DNA from: Paragonimus skrjabini miyazakii
Taxonomy: Eukaryota; Platyhelminthes; Trematoda; Plagiorchiida; Troglotrematidae
DNA length: 64,000 nt
Direction: 5' to 3'
Assembly (NCBI GenBank): GCA_014338405.1
Contig: JTDE01001545.1
Span: 9,083 to 73,082 of the forward strand
This document shows, in pieces, positions 37,749 through 50,345 of the stretch. Numbering within the stretch: position 1 is the first letter of the stretch; each line of letters begins with the position of its first letter. The notes beneath the pieces were generated by a model that did not search any database, had not been told where the DNA came from, and saw nothing but the letters and a program-made list of their open reading frames with translations. The position numbers and the translations under genes are program-made.

Positions 37749-39730
37749 GTGAGTAATATGTATTATCTCAGTGCATTATATAATGGAGTTAGAACAGCTA
37801 GTAAGGAGAACGCGTGTCAACCTGCTCGTCAGTAGCAGTGCCGCACCGCGTGATAGTAGTCCAAATCAACGGTTCCAATTTTATTCTAATGTTACCTGGA
37901 TCGTTGACAGCTCGTTGACAAAGGTTAGGAGAGCCAACAGCTAATCCGGCTTAGTTGTGCAACTATTGTCGCTGTTCAGCAGTCATGTCAGTAGATTAGG
38001 TGCAAAGAATGATGTTGGAGAAGTAGAGGCAACACGACAGTTCTTTTAAAGATTTCATCTTACTTTTAGCCGTAGTATGATAGTTTGTTTGCAAGATCTA
38101 GACACCTTGGCGCTGGATGTATCAGATTGGATAGGATCTTTGTCTATTAGTTATTCCACTTCCTGTACCTTCAGGCATGAGTTTACCTTTTATTTGCTTA
38201 TGACGGTATGGCAGACAAGCACCAGTGTCAACGGTTGCTGCAGTGCTCCTGAAAGTGATGATAATGACCATGGTGGTGGCGATGGTTGTATTACGATAGG
38301 CGGGTTGCTCATTTTTGTTTTGATCTTTGACGCAATACTCTAATCCGGCTTTCCTTCACTCGACCTTTAATAGTGTTTTTAAACCTTGCTAGAAAGGTTG
38401 AAGCAAACTTTCTTGTTTCAGCTAAAAATATTTAGAACCTTCCTTTCAGACCAGCGATCTGTTGTTATGGTCACTACATTCCTGATAAATCGTTTACTAA
38501 GTAAATTCAGCCAAATCCGGTCAGGGTGTATTGAAGTAATCATAGACAGTAGTCACTAGGGGTATTGCTACTTTCTTAATGTTCAACGGACTGATGCTCG
38601 TGTCTCAACCGACACGTTATCCTACATGAAATCCATCAACTGACGTTTTACAACTTACAAATTACTTACAAGCATAACCAGTCACAACCCAAACGGTTGG
38701 ATACATGTTTATTTCGAGTCCAGCAGCATAACAGAGAACATGTTTATACATGGGAGACGATCTAAACGAACTGGTCATATGAAAGGCATTGAGTAGAGTA
38801 AACGAAGTGGTCAAAGAAAGAACTGATGCCTGGTAACAGCTATTTAGTTATACAGAAAATAGCCTTCTATTTGATTGTTCAGACATATCGAGGATGATAT
38901 CCTTGGTCTTAGATATGTTTAGTGGTCAACTTTAGTTAAACCCCTGTTGGATGTTTTGTTGGGTTTCTTATCTTCATCGATGTGTGGCTGTTTGTAGATT
39001 ATCTTGGATAATGAATTTGTAGCAGTTGTTGAGCAGTTCGTTTAGTTAGAAGAGAACGCCAGCAGTGGTGGTGTTGTGGAAAATGAGATGTAGGTGTGCA
39101 TTTTAGTAGACAAAGTGACAATTACCCATCTAGGTCATTTCTGGTGACCGAAGCAATCTTCTGTTGTCTAGACGGTGTGTGTTTACAGTGAAAGCTGGCA
39201 TGACTTTTGGTCATTCAAAGTGAAGGATCTAAACCGTCTTCGATCGTTTGACTTCTATGCCCTCTGTGCCAACTGGCAATGAACAATGCGGATATTTGCT
39301 AACTAGAATAAACCTAATCCATGCATTAACTTGGTTCGTTAAATCACGCGCCAGAGATATATACTGGCGGTCTGTCTGTTTGGGAAGCCTAAGGATTCCG
39401 CGGTCAATTGTTGTGTTCCGTACGCACGTTTTGAAGTAAGTAGACGTAAAAGCTATTGGTTGGCTGTCTATGAAAAACCTCATCCAAATTCCAGGTCAGA
39501 GTCTCCACTGGTCATAATGTTTGATTGGACAGTTTAAAGCGCAGGGCAACTAATCAGGCTCGGGGGTATAAGTGTTCCGGCCGTTTGAATGGGTTGACCG
39601 TGAAGATACAAAACCAGGGAAGCTGGGTGATGTAATTCGCAAAGTAGCTGATAGGAACCCTGTTTCCCTTGTAAATCGTTTTTTGTGTGTAAGCTTTAAA
39701 CAACGTGATGTTAAATACTTGGGTTTAACC

Positions 39731-39771
39731 AAGCCCAGTTCTCTTTTCTTGTTTACCTCTAGACTGGGCTT
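39731..39771. repeat. 9-bp inverted repeat with 23-base loop
   Basis: The arms aagcccagt (39731-39739) and actgggctt (39763-39771) are exact reverse complements around a pyrimidine-rich loop. This may be chance or a short hairpin; no function is implied. Confidence 0.6.
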
Positions 39772-39810
39772 GCTCTGTTTCGATCTTTTTAGGTTATGTA
39801 CTATATATAC

Positions 39811-39834
39811 CAATATGTATATCAATATGTATAT
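39811..39834. repeat. Tandem 12-bp repeat, two copies
   Basis: The unit caatatgtatat occurs twice in direct succession within a TA-rich run. Confidence 0.85.
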
Positions 39835-40216
39835 CTATAACTGGTTTAACGGTGTCAATGATGTCAAGTTAGTTGGCACAGATTAATTCGTTATTTGTTC
39901 TCACAAAACAGAAGGTATAATGCGACGCGGTGTATGTATTGATAGGCGCGCGGGGATGCGCAGGTGCTCCTCAGTTTGTCACCGTCGTGTATGTTTATGT
40001 CAGAACTGACTGCATCTGAGGCTAATTGTGTACATATGTACATTATATATGCAAATGTTGAACAATCACTCGATGTCAACCACATCTTAGGCACAACAGT
40101 TTATGCACACACGCGTTATCAGCTTTGGAGTGAACATTTGAGTTTCATGGCTCTAGCTAACTGTTATTCAATCTGTAACTCGAACACAGTTTCCTCACTA
40201 TTGCATTGCTTTCCAG

Positions 40217-40479
40217 TCCCGAAAATATACACGTTCGCCGTTCCATCAGTGCTACAGACGTGACAACCCAAGTAGAGACCGAGATAGTGAAGCCTCTCGA
40301 CCACGGATTGAAAAGTGTTTGGAAAAAATTGAATTTACGAGAGCTGCCTGACAAAAGTGCCCATGTAGAACCGGAACGCGTCATGATACAGTCCGGCTTG
40401 TGGCGGTCTGTGCAAATTTCACCACCGTCTACATCTACTAAAACGAAGATTACCGAAAAACGATGTGCGATCCAAACAG
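40217..40479 (+). CDS. Exon 5 of the Ser/Thr-rich chain
   Basis: The exon runs from acceptor attgctttccag to donor ACAG/GTACGC, entering in phase 2 (completing GC/T, Ala) and leaving in phase 1. The peptide (HVRRSISATDVTTQVETEIV, LKSVWKKLNLRELPD, SVQISPPSTSTKTKITEKR) is charged, with one short amphipathic helix (GLKSVWKKLNLREL). That helix could be a binding motif within an otherwise disordered tail. No family is recognised. Confidence 0.7.
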
Positions 40480-40810
40480 GTACGCTTATGCCAGTGGGTT
40501 TTTTGATCACTAGTTTAATTTACCAGCGTCGCCTTTTCAATACTTTGCATCGGCATACACCAGCCGACGACTGCTGTTAAAGTCAACCGCGTGTTGGGTT
40601 GTCACTGCTGGTTTTACGTAAATCTGAGACAACTTAAGGCAATTTGATAAGATTTGTTAGATGTTTAGTCGTTTACACATCCTTTGTCCGTTCGCTTGAA
40701 TTTATGCTATTAATTGCGTCATAGTTGTGTACTTCTGTGTTTAATTGTTAACCATTTGTGCATCATTCATCTTATAACGCCATCCAAAATCATCGGGATT
40801 ACCCAATAAG

Positions 40811-41272
40811 CTCGCCCTCCTCAGAAGAATGGTTTGGGCCCATCTACTTTGTTGAACCTCCAAGAACCGGAGGATATATCGAGTTTCAGAAAACTGATCC
40901 CAACCCTGTCTCCGTTGAAAGCTGTTGGCGATAGCTTGTTCCTTTCCGAGCAATCTTCAGACTGCTTGCAAGCAGACAAACGGAATCCAGTTGACCAATC
41001 TCCACTTCGACCGTCTGATGCAGACAGGAAAGGATCGGTTGGCGATGATATAAGTTCAGCAGCTCCCAACTCCAGACTTAGCAATGACGAAAAGTATTTC
41101 AGCTTCATCACGATACCCTTGTGGAGTTGCGCAGCCCGTGACTTTTGTTCTCCACACAATCACCAGAATGGCGTTGTGCTCAAACATACAACTGACAACT
41201 GCGAATCCATTTCCCCCCCGATAACCGAAAAGAAAATGTCTGATTCCATTGTACAGGCAAAGCTGATTCCAG
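40811..41272 (+). CDS. Probable exon 6 of the Ser/Thr-rich chain (start uncertain)
   Basis: The frame ends at the donor CCAG/GTACGT in phase 1. The better acceptor by pyrimidine tract (cgccctcctcag, exon start 40825) enters in phase 0 and so does not fit exon 5. The weaker acceptor acccaataag (start 40811) fits the phase. A small missed exon before it is the alternative. The peptide is Ser/Pro/Asp-rich (NLQEPEDISSFRKLIPTLSP, DQSPLRPSDADRKGSVGDD), like its predecessors. A conflicting frame from the same acceptor stops after about 35 codons. Confidence 0.55.
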
Positions 41273-42044
41273 GTACGTAATCTCTTTGGGGTACCATCTG
41301 TAGCGACCCTGAGAGTTTGTAAAGAATTTGTACAATGTCATTGCTGAACAAACATCACTATTCTTAAATCAGAATTTCGATCATCTCATTTGCCTTTGAC
41401 TAGCTCCGTCCACCAGAATGCAATCGTGTCTGTGTGGGTTGCTCAAATGAATGAGTGTTATATATTGTTTTGTGACTTTATGCATTTGAAGATTACGGGT
41501 GGAGTCCACCTTGCTTTTTGACGAATGAATTCTACATTTGTGGTCAGCTGCTATTCTTGCCATCTATCAAAATATCATTTTCCAAAGCTACTCTTAAGGA
41601 CGAGGCTCGGACACGTTAAAGTTGATATTCTTTTGTTTTAGTTAGTTAGACGATGAGCAGTTTGAAACAGATTTTTCTACTAATTTCGTCTTCGTGCTTC
41701 CAGTAACTCACAGCACTATTCTGTCATATCTTGCATCGGTATGCTTGAGCAGTGCAAAAAATGATATTTTAACGGAACTACTTTTAATGAATAAGTAGTA
41801 GAAAATGTAAACAATTTATCATTCATGTTGCTGCTAAATGTTTCATTCGTTCGCAATGCTCACGAATGCAACACTGATATCTCACTCAATATCCATTGCG
41901 CAGAACTAATTCTTGTTATTATCCACATTCCACCATACTGAACCTGGAGGAAGTGTCACTTAGGTAGCTTTGTTTGACATCTAGTTTCTCAGTGTAGTTC
42001 ATATGTTGGTGGCTTCATGTGCTGTCGGTTTGCTACCGTTAGTG

Positions 42045-42265
42045 ACTATTAATGTGAGGTCAGTGGCGCAATGGTAAACTCGGCTGTCTCATGAAAGCGT
42101 GGTCGGAGTACTAGTCCCGGCAACTGAGAGGATATACACTACTGACGAGCTCTAATGTTGGCGAAACCCAAGTCTAGTGCTTCTTTTCAAAAAGGGCTGA
42201 CTGGAAAGTCTATGGGAATGCAACATCTGCGATCAATTGTGGGTGATGTTCAAATTGAGACTACT
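42045..42265 (+). mobile_element. SINE-like tRNA-derived repeat, copy 4
   Basis: The head gtcagtggcgcaatggtaaactcggctgtctcatgaaagcgtggtcggagtactagtcccgg looks like a tRNA. It has an A-box-like tggcgcaatgg and a T-arm-like block, (t)cggagtactagtcccg. A body with gggctgactggaaagtctatgggaatgcaa and gggtgatgttcaaattgag follows. The head and body also occur in copies 1, 5 and 6. RNA polymerase III promoter boxes in this position are the hallmark of tRNA-derived SINEs. Confidence 0.68.
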
Positions 42266-45200
42266 AGAAACTTTTAAATTCCATCAAAGGGGGTATGGAA
42301 TGTTAAATACAAGAAAAAAGCTTATGGCAAAGAAATGAATAAGCTGCCAGAAGATCTTGAGTTCGAGGGTCGTTGAACATTTGAGCGCACCAATATATAA
42401 CCGACCTCTTACATTTGGTAGAGAGCTCAGTTATTGTTATTACTTACTGATGATCAGTTGATTGACATTCTCATATTGACTCAGTAGAGACGAAATTGAA
42501 TCATAAATGTCCACTGATTCTCTAAGGTTTCAGTTACCTATACTGCCCCTCGCATTTTGCGAGCCTCTTGTGACGTGATATCTCCTAAGTATAAACATCA
42601 TGTGAATCGGAAGCCGAAGTGAGCCGGTATTGATATGTAATGTTGAAGAATCGGAGATGTGAGTTAATGTCACACAGAAAGTAATTACTTTGAGGAACTG
42701 TGATCTTATAAATATGATGCTCAAGTTATGAAGTGGGACTCAAGTAAAGTCGCTTTGTCGATAAATTCTATCGCTTTATTTATCAACACTTGTAATGATA
42801 GTACAAACTGAACACCATCCAGAATCCATCGCAGCTTTTACATCCAAATTAACTTTCCAGTAAGCCCTTTCGTAAAAAGCACCTGACTTGAGTTTCGCTG
42901 TTGCCGGTGCCTGTCAGTAGTGAATATCTTACCATGAGACGGATCTCAAATCGATTGTATCTTCTTATGAAGCAACTTTGTTGACGGATAGCAGCCATAT
43001 TAGGCCCTACCGCATCAGTATATTCAAATAATCAACCACATTAGATCTTCAGAGTACCATAACTGGATACATGGACAATCAATTACTAAGCAGCATACTA
43101 GTGCAAACCGTAATGCCAACTAATGTTAACATTCTGAACGATGTTGTGCATGTATGTGATATCTGCTCAGTATTCATTTAGGAAAAAAAATTGTAAAGCT
43201 TTAAAACAAATATGAGGAACGTGATGCAAAAAAGGTTTTTCACCAGTGTTGATTGATTACTATTACAATGGTCCTTGGGGTAATCGTCACGATGCACCAC
43301 AAAATTTGGGCACAAATTTGCTCCCATTTTGCTCACAGAATTTGGAGTTCGTCAGTTGATTGTCTTCACTTTTGTACGGAAAAAGTCATATCCTGTTTGG
43401 TCTTCTTTTGTGGACCGGTTGAGATCAAGTACGCAATTAGAATAGCTTTCCTAAGATTGGTCTAGCTTCCAGTGTTCCGCAGTTTGTTTGCACTTGAAGT
43501 CGTTCAGTCAGTGTTTGTCTCACTGCTGTGAATTTTGTTGATGATTGGGATTCTCTGCTAGTCTGTCCGTCTGTCTGTTCATTTATGTGTTTTAGCACCC
43601 ATTGATTTCAGTAGCCCTTTGATTAAGAGTTATCTTCGCTTTTTACGCGATACAAATAACAGTTTTCGCAACTGCATAAGTCGGTTAGAGTAACTATCTG
43701 TCTCAGCAGCTCTGCCCATATGATGATTCCGGTATCAATGCTCAGAACGGCTGGTGTGTATAAGCCAGGTTCAGGCATTCCTTCCAATTTAATTATGATT
43801 CATGTACACTGAGCGTCCACAGTGCCCTGTGATAAGATCTTCCGCTTTGATTTCGCGTTGTCACATTTTGACTTCTCCGCTCACCTCCACAGTAGTAGTC
43901 ACAGTTTTCTTGACTAGGAGGGGTGTCAGATTTGTGAAATTGCCGTTGATTTATTCAACAGAATGATGACAACTGGTTTTCCTTTTTTGTGCGCTCTTAG
44001 TAGGCTAAGTTAGGGTGTCGCTCATGGGGGTGCAGTTACATATTCTACTGGATCTTATCTGATTGTCAGACTGAGTTTTCTACCTGCAAGCAAACTCATA
44101 GATTATTAGACATATTCTGACTTGTTATTCAGTAGATGGATGGAGCTTTAATTTCACTCGGTTCAGAAATAATCCATTCGTATTGAGCTATTGGTAATCA
44201 ACATACTTTCAAGAAAAAATGAACAGGGTGGCTTGCACCCCCATGCCTGCAGACGGACGTTAACTGTAACCTAAATTACATTTTGCGGACCTGCGTTGAC
44301 TGGACGGTTACTTATTTAGAGTGAACAAGGCCATTTTACGTTGTTACGGGCGTTCCGATACACGTTGTTGCTGTTATGTATGACGAATATCCGTGGTTCA
44401 TTCAGCTACTATTTATCGCTCGACCTCACATTCCAACTCCATTCCGACTTTGGAGACGCCAGAAGTTCCGCTTCTATATTGTATGTTCCCGTTTTGAGTC
44501 CTTTCGGATCTAACAGTTGACCGTTTGGTCGGGTGAGAACAACTTGGTGCTCTTATTTAGCCAAATAGTGACTTCCACACTGACTGCACTGTTATCATCT
44601 TGTATTGTAGGAATGCTCATATAATCCATCCATCTGTTTGATTAACATTCTACGTTCCAGTCGATCTCAACTGTTTCATTTACTAATAATTGGCCGTGGA
44701 TTTCGTTTCTCGGCAAGTTTAGTAATGTTGTAGAATTTCAATTAGAGAAAGTCTCACTCGTAGGGTAAGCGATTAGATTAACAAACCACTTCTCATTTCC
44801 TCTCACCGTCATCGTGTAACCTGTGCAGTGCGAGTGAATTTGGGTGTGCCACTGTAGTACTTCGGTCATGTTTAACATGAGATCAGTTACACATTGGTCA
44901 ACACGATAGTCTCACTGTGGCGTAGGACGACGACCAGTTGCCAGTCATTGCAAGAATGTGTGCTACTGAAAACAGCAAATAGGGTCGGTGGGAAAGCTAG
45001 CTTAATGTAAAAAGGTGCGGCCAAATGTAAGTGGTGTTTCACTGATTTCATGTTTGTTAGTCATTGTATCTACTTCGGCAGAAAGTCAGCTGAGAATATT
45101 CGTCCCGAATGAGACGTTCACTGGAACATTTACGGTTAATTCAGAGTACTTGATTCACTCTCCGTGGTTACCCAGCCAGTGAAACTGTTGAAGTGTAGCA

Positions 45201-47039
45201 ATCCTGGGCAGCGACAAGGGGGTGCTGTGAATTCTGATTTGTTGTATACGTGGCTGTGTTCAAGATAGTCGTATGAGATGGTTAATGTGATTTCGTTCTA
45301 CACGAAATTGTGGACGGTGGTCTGTCAGTGTGCATCCATCAAAAGCTTGTATTGGAACATAACATAACCTATTTTATGTAACGTTCTAACCTACTTTATT
45401 GTGGACAACCTCCGAAGCACGGGTCAATTGCCGGTTACCATCTGTCAGTTTCGGTGGGTTAAATTATTTTCATTTGATTAAAATATTGCTTGCTTTAAGA
45501 TGGAGTTGTTTATGCGTAATAGAGCATTACTGTGTTTTTCTAGTGGTGGCCACCTCCACACTTATTCAGCGAATTCTTTGATAAAATGTTGTCATTCATG
45601 ACCATTCAGTCTGACAAACTGAGTGCTATGAGAAAAATAATGTTTCAATGCGGCCTGTAAAGACCAGTTCACTATCCCCAACCAACCATATCGTAGCCCA
45701 CAAGTAACGTAAACATCCAGTAGAGTACCGTTAGAAAATTTTGATGGCTTTTGTTTGTTAACTATAACAAGTGCGTTCAGCTATTTCCCTTTCCAGGCAA
45801 ACTAAGGTTATACCACTTTCTGCCATTATGAAACACACGAGAAAGAGAATATTGTGCAACCTTACTTCACACCTGCTTGTCTAGCAATGAATTGTTTGAA
45901 TTGGACGTCATGCTGCGAGATGACACTTATGCAGTACTTCTGTCGGTTTACAGGCATAAATGTTGTGAGATAATTTCGCACTTCATCTTTGGACACAGCC
46001 GGCGGATTTGTTCTAAATACGCGCGGAATCATTCGATACATCTTATGGTAGGTAATGTTGGTTCCTGAATGCCAAGTGGCCAACTATACTGAACGATAGC
46101 CGTCCCGAGGCTATAAATCACTCACTGATTTAAGCACTCCGGTATCTTAATGTTCTCGTACTTGCCAACCTGATGTTTTATGTATAATTGTTCGTGCTAT
46201 CGCTGTGTGTGCTAACTGAACCCATGCTAATCGGGTTTGCTCGATCCAAATCGTGTGTATCCTTTTCAAATTTGCGACTAGAAAAACATTACCAGTGATA
46301 CCATAATCGAGCTCGTCATCGAGGATAGCGTAAAACGCTACTGATTGTAAACTTACCTAAATTGGCCTGAAGCAACAATGCGTGCAGCCTAACAGCATTG
46401 TTTAGCGCGCGTTGGTCTTCGTGTTTTTCAAATATCTTTCTGATCTTTTGACTTCGTGAAGTCGTGCATCAGCTCTAGAACAGTAACACCAACAAATATA
46501 CTTGGAGGCTTTTCATTGAGATTAGTTTTTCGCTGTTCAACCAAGTGAAGCAATACCGTTGTGAAAAAGTATTGCTGGAAATTCCTCTTTCGGTGATAAT
46601 TAGTTTCGCTACTGTCTGATGATCAAGCCACGTGTCAATATCACTGATGCAGAAATTGTTCTGGGTTTCGAAAGTTTCCGGGCGTTAACCTATCTCACCT
46701 CCATTCTTCCAATTTGATTATATGCTTTTCTTTCTGACCTTCGTGTCTGATGAATTTTCACTGCTCCCATTCATGTTGTTCAACGAATGAGGCTTTGATG
46801 GCGGTTTGGTGTAGCATTTACTGGTTACGACTATGGGTGCATATGCTAGTTTGGCGCAGTCCACGTATTTCTGTACATTCTTTTCTAGGCGGTAGCCGAC
46901 ATAAAGGACCTGAAGTGGTTTTTACGTCATTCACAAGCAATCGCATCTTTTGCATTTCCGTGGATTTCTCAAGCAGCCCTTTTTGGAAAGAACTAGACTC
47001 GAAGTTCGCTTTTGTTAAAGCTCATCGCTAGTGCTTCTC

Positions 47040-47290
47040 TTTGCCAAGGCAGGGCCGTGAAATTTGGCCTTACTTTCATGAGGCAACCGTGTTGACTACT
47101 GCGCCCTTGAACTCACAGCATACATGACCGAATTATCATATGTGAACGGTCAACCACTTTCGCTTGTGAGTGATGCTCAGGTTGCCCGATCGCCTCGAGA
47201 ATAGACAAAGTCCTTCTAGTTACAGTCGATGACTCCTCGACTCGGACTTCTCTTTAAGTGGAAGTCATAGAAAGCATTAGACCTATTGAG
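47040..47290 (-). mobile_element. SINE-like tRNA-derived repeat, copy 5
   Basis: Read on the - strand the copy has gtccgagtcgaggagtcatcgactg, then ttctcgaggcgatcgggcaacctgagcatcactcacaagcgaaagtggttgaccgttcacatatgataattcggtc, then cagtagtcaacacggttgcctcatgaaagtaaggccaaatttc. The order 5' unique part to tRNA-like part agrees with the last two-thirds of copy 1. Confidence 0.65.
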
Positions 47291-48733
47291 CGATATTTCA
47301 ACTACTGATAGGTAATAGGGGATCTTTGGTTTGCATAAGTTGGTCATAGACGTTGCATTCTCATAAACATCTCAGTCGACTGTTGCCAAAAAAAACATCA
47401 TACCATACTTTTGCTCCTGTTAAGGCTCGTCAGGAGTTTACATCACGGCCGTGGCAACAATATACACTACTGACAAACGGAAAACTTACTTGAGACTTAC
47501 AACCTTAGTATCAGCTGTCTAGTAGACCAGTAACATCTCATTTCAACCTGCTGAGTATATACTGATAAGGAATCGCGGACTGATATGGGTGATTAATTAT
47601 ATGTCGGTCCCCAGAGACCACATGGTCTGCTGTCTTCACATCTATTGGATATATCGTTCTATGAGCTCAGGATTTTTTAGTGACGCCTCTATTAACCGCC
47701 ACATGGTGACAGACCCCAGCCTGATTACCTCAATGACCATTCTTCTAGGCTCCAACAGCCTGACAGTATTCACTTCCCGTTGGTTACTTGTTGCAAGTTG
47801 TCGTGTAGGAAAACGAGTCTTGGTGTGAAGGATGAACAGATGTTGGATTGCACTCACTTTGTTTTCATCGTAATCAGTGTCATTACATAGACGTCGTTAG
47901 TATTTCGGATCCATTTGTTAATAAGCTCCTACAGACTTCAGGAGTGCAACTGAGGCACACAGAAACACATCCTCGGTTATCTCAAACGGTCCTATGCAGA
48001 TATAATCAAACTTGCTATATCCAGGCTCTCACATATCACTCAGTATAAGGTTTATCTATAAGATCCAAAGATCCATGAAATCCTGTAGAGTGACTGTGTT
48101 GAAATATTTTACGCACCGTTTTAACGGACAAACATTCTTGCAAATTACACATAAGATTTTGTGTTGTAGTGAAAAATGGCAGCAAGCAGACTAAAGATTA
48201 AACCCTGACTCGGTTCCACCGTGTGGAATAGGAAAATACTTTGTGTTATCGATTTCCGCTATCAACCGTACGCTTTTGAATTTTAGCCTTGGTTACCTCA
48301 AATAGCCGCCTGTTAAATAGATGTAGATACACACGGAGCCTTGAAGGGTTACATCTTACTCAGCATTATATATTCTGTATCTCTCCTCTGTCAGTTATCT
48401 CAAAGAGCCTATCGAAAGTTTTATCTAAGATCTGTTGAGATAATCATTATACAGGACATTTGTTGTTCTTATTTAGGCTAGAGCATTTCATGTAGACAAA
48501 GAACTTCATACTGTTAGTTACCTTGAAACCTCAAGATCAGATGCACAAATATCTTCGTGTGGTTATTATGACAGATAGAGTGCTTTTCTCCCAACGGGAA
48601 AAAAATCGGTTTTGCAGCACATTTTACTCCTCACAACACAAACTTCGAGGTCCTCGCTGACTCTACGCCGATTGAACTTCCTATTCTGAGTCATAGGGCA
48701 CAGACTGTCGTCGAAAATGTTAATCATATCAAT

Positions 48734-48751
48734 TATATATATATATATATA
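48734..48751. repeat. (TA)9 microsatellite
   Basis: An uninterrupted TA run is directly visible in the sequence. Confidence 0.9.
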
Positions 48752-49143
48752 CTGTGATTAACGAATAAATGGATATTTATACAAAAACGAATAGATATAT
48801 GTGTACTTTGTATACATATTTGGTTCAGGTTAGCTGTGCTCTGAAAACTGCCGGTCACGTAAAACAATGAGCTTTAAGTAAGTAGACAAGTAGGTAATGA
48901 ATACGGAAACTGTAGCATGATTCAACAGGAGTTAAGACAGAATCTTCGTATAGCCGACAGGAATCGCAAACCTTGCTAAAACATTATGTAATATTCTTAT
49001 GAATCATTCATAAGAGACAGCAAACGTAATGTTCAACGTTCGTAATCGAAGCACAATAAGGTTTACCTCACAAAAAGAATAGCCACAGGTGAATGAGAAA
49101 CGTGTATTAACACAACACAAACATCGACTAAGATTCAATTAAC

Positions 49144-49280
49144 ACCGTGTTTTTTTCCATATATATAGGGGACCCCACGGTCCAGAAACAAACCACCAAT
49201 CAGAAGTGACCTCACGCTCACTGACCACTGACCTCGAGTTCTGATTGGTCATCTTCCTCAGCCCTTTGCGTGAACACGGT
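49144..49280. repeat. Nested inverted repeats with CCAAT motifs
   Basis: An outer 8-bp pair (accgtgtt at 49144-49151 and aacacggt at 49273-49280) encloses an inner 11-bp pair (accaatcagaa at 49195-49205 and ttctgattggt at 49239-49249). Both are exact. The inner arms carry CCAAT boxes on opposite strands, and a TATATATA tract sits near 49160. It could be a cruciform-prone site, a small terminal-inverted-repeat element or a promoter; none is proven. Confidence 0.55.
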
Positions 49281-49369
49281 CAGCTTGCCTGTTTGAAAAC
49301 CTGAAAGGAAGCTGAGGGGAGTATATGTGGTCAAACAAAATGGCGGCACAATTGTAGCTTTTGATCGCC

Positions 49370-49850
49370 AGGCTAATTACAACGCAATAAGTATGAAAAC
49401 AATAACTGGATAGAGTCACAGAAACGGCCAATAGAGGTTGTGGACGGTATGTTTGTTATCAGTTACACAATCACCATCCTAAATTGTAGGCCATAGAAGA
49501 TTAAGTGTCCGCACGAACTTCTTCTGAGTGTAAACGTAACGATTGTGCAATCGGATAATAATGGCCTCAGCAACGGTCAACACTCTAAATCTCGGCGCTT
49601 CTGAGCGATTTCTTGGCACTTAGTAGACAATCTTACTGATAAAATGATGAGAGTTGACCAAATGCGCAACAACCACGTTTGAAACCGTGTTACTCAAACC
49701 GCTGTTTAGTCACACAGGAAGACGTTGATTCAGTCTATCAAACAACTGTCTTGTAGTATGACCAATGTGTCGTGTTGTACAGTAGCAAACATGATTACAC
49801 ACGACAACCGGTTGTAGAACATGGAAGTTTGTCCTTGAGTTACGACGTTA
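49370..49850 (-). mobile_element. Penelope-like fragment, GIY-YIG end, minus-strand member of a head-to-head pair
   Basis: On the - strand, from about 49835 downward, one frame reads HIGHTTRQLFDRLNQRLPV, then an in-frame stop. It continues SNVVVAHLVNSHHF, then IVY, a stop, VPRNRSEAP and VLTVAEAIIIRL. This matches the GIY-YIG signature and downstream blocks of Penelope-like elements, with the YIG tyrosine replaced by His. The part from 49370 to about 49500 is its non-coding 3' tail and is the inverted partner of 50210-50345. Internal stops make it inactive. Confidence 0.7.
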
Positions 49851-49856
49851 TAGTAG

Positions 49857-50345
49857 GTGTTAGACGAAAACTCACGCACAACTGAGGGGCAGAGTAGGTT
49901 GTTTCGACTAACTTTCTTGTGTCGAGTGTCATACATCGGTCATATCGACATAGAGCATGCACGTCAACATGCCTGGTTAAGCACTGGTGTAACTAGACCG
50001 GTTTCGACTGTGGTTGTTTGCAATCCTACTGACTTTAGTCTTCCTGTCAGTAAGAAAGATGCCATTCAGATTACCTACCGAGTACCTAAGAATCGGTTAA
50101 AACTGGTGGGATCCCGAATTTCGATTGCAGCCTAGACTATTAGTATTCGATTTCCATGCGTTCAGAGTTTGTTGCGGACACTTGATCTCCTCTGGCCGAC
50201 AATAAACCAAGCCCACAATTTAGGACAGTGGTTACATAGCTGATAATAAACATGCTGTCCATAACCTCTGTTGATTGTTTTGATGGCTCGCTGTAGTTAC
50301 TGTTTTCATATTTACTGTGTTGTAATTAGCCTGATGATCAAACAG
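49857..50345 (+). mobile_element. Penelope-like fragment, GIY-YIG end, plus-strand member of a head-to-head pair
   Basis: The frame from 49857 reads FLCRVSYIGHIDIEHARQH (signature YIG kept, the following RTT lost), then an LSTGVTRP and STVVVCN block. It continues with ITYRVPKNRLKLVGSRISIA, then a stop; VQSLLRTLDLLWP follows in a shifted frame. These are the conserved blocks of the Penelope-like nuclease end. The tail 50210-50345 (ggacagtggttacatagctgataataaac...gttgtaattagcctgatgatcaaa) is the reverse complement, with mismatches, of the tail of the neighbouring copy at 49370-49500. Confidence 0.7.

Larger units (their letters stand above)
37749..40216 (+). other. Intron in the Ser/Thr-rich chain
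   Basis: The 2.5-kb intron contains a tandem 12-bp repeat at 39811-39834 and a 9-bp inverted repeat (aagcccagt/actgggctt) at 39731-39771. Open frames of 84-104 codons at 39229-39886 overlap on both strands and show no known domain. Confidence 0.5.

Noticed and set aside
44022..44250. Short inverted repeat catgggggtgca / tgcacccccatg
   Set aside because: Only about 12-13 bases match and the flanks diverge at once, so chance cannot be excluded.
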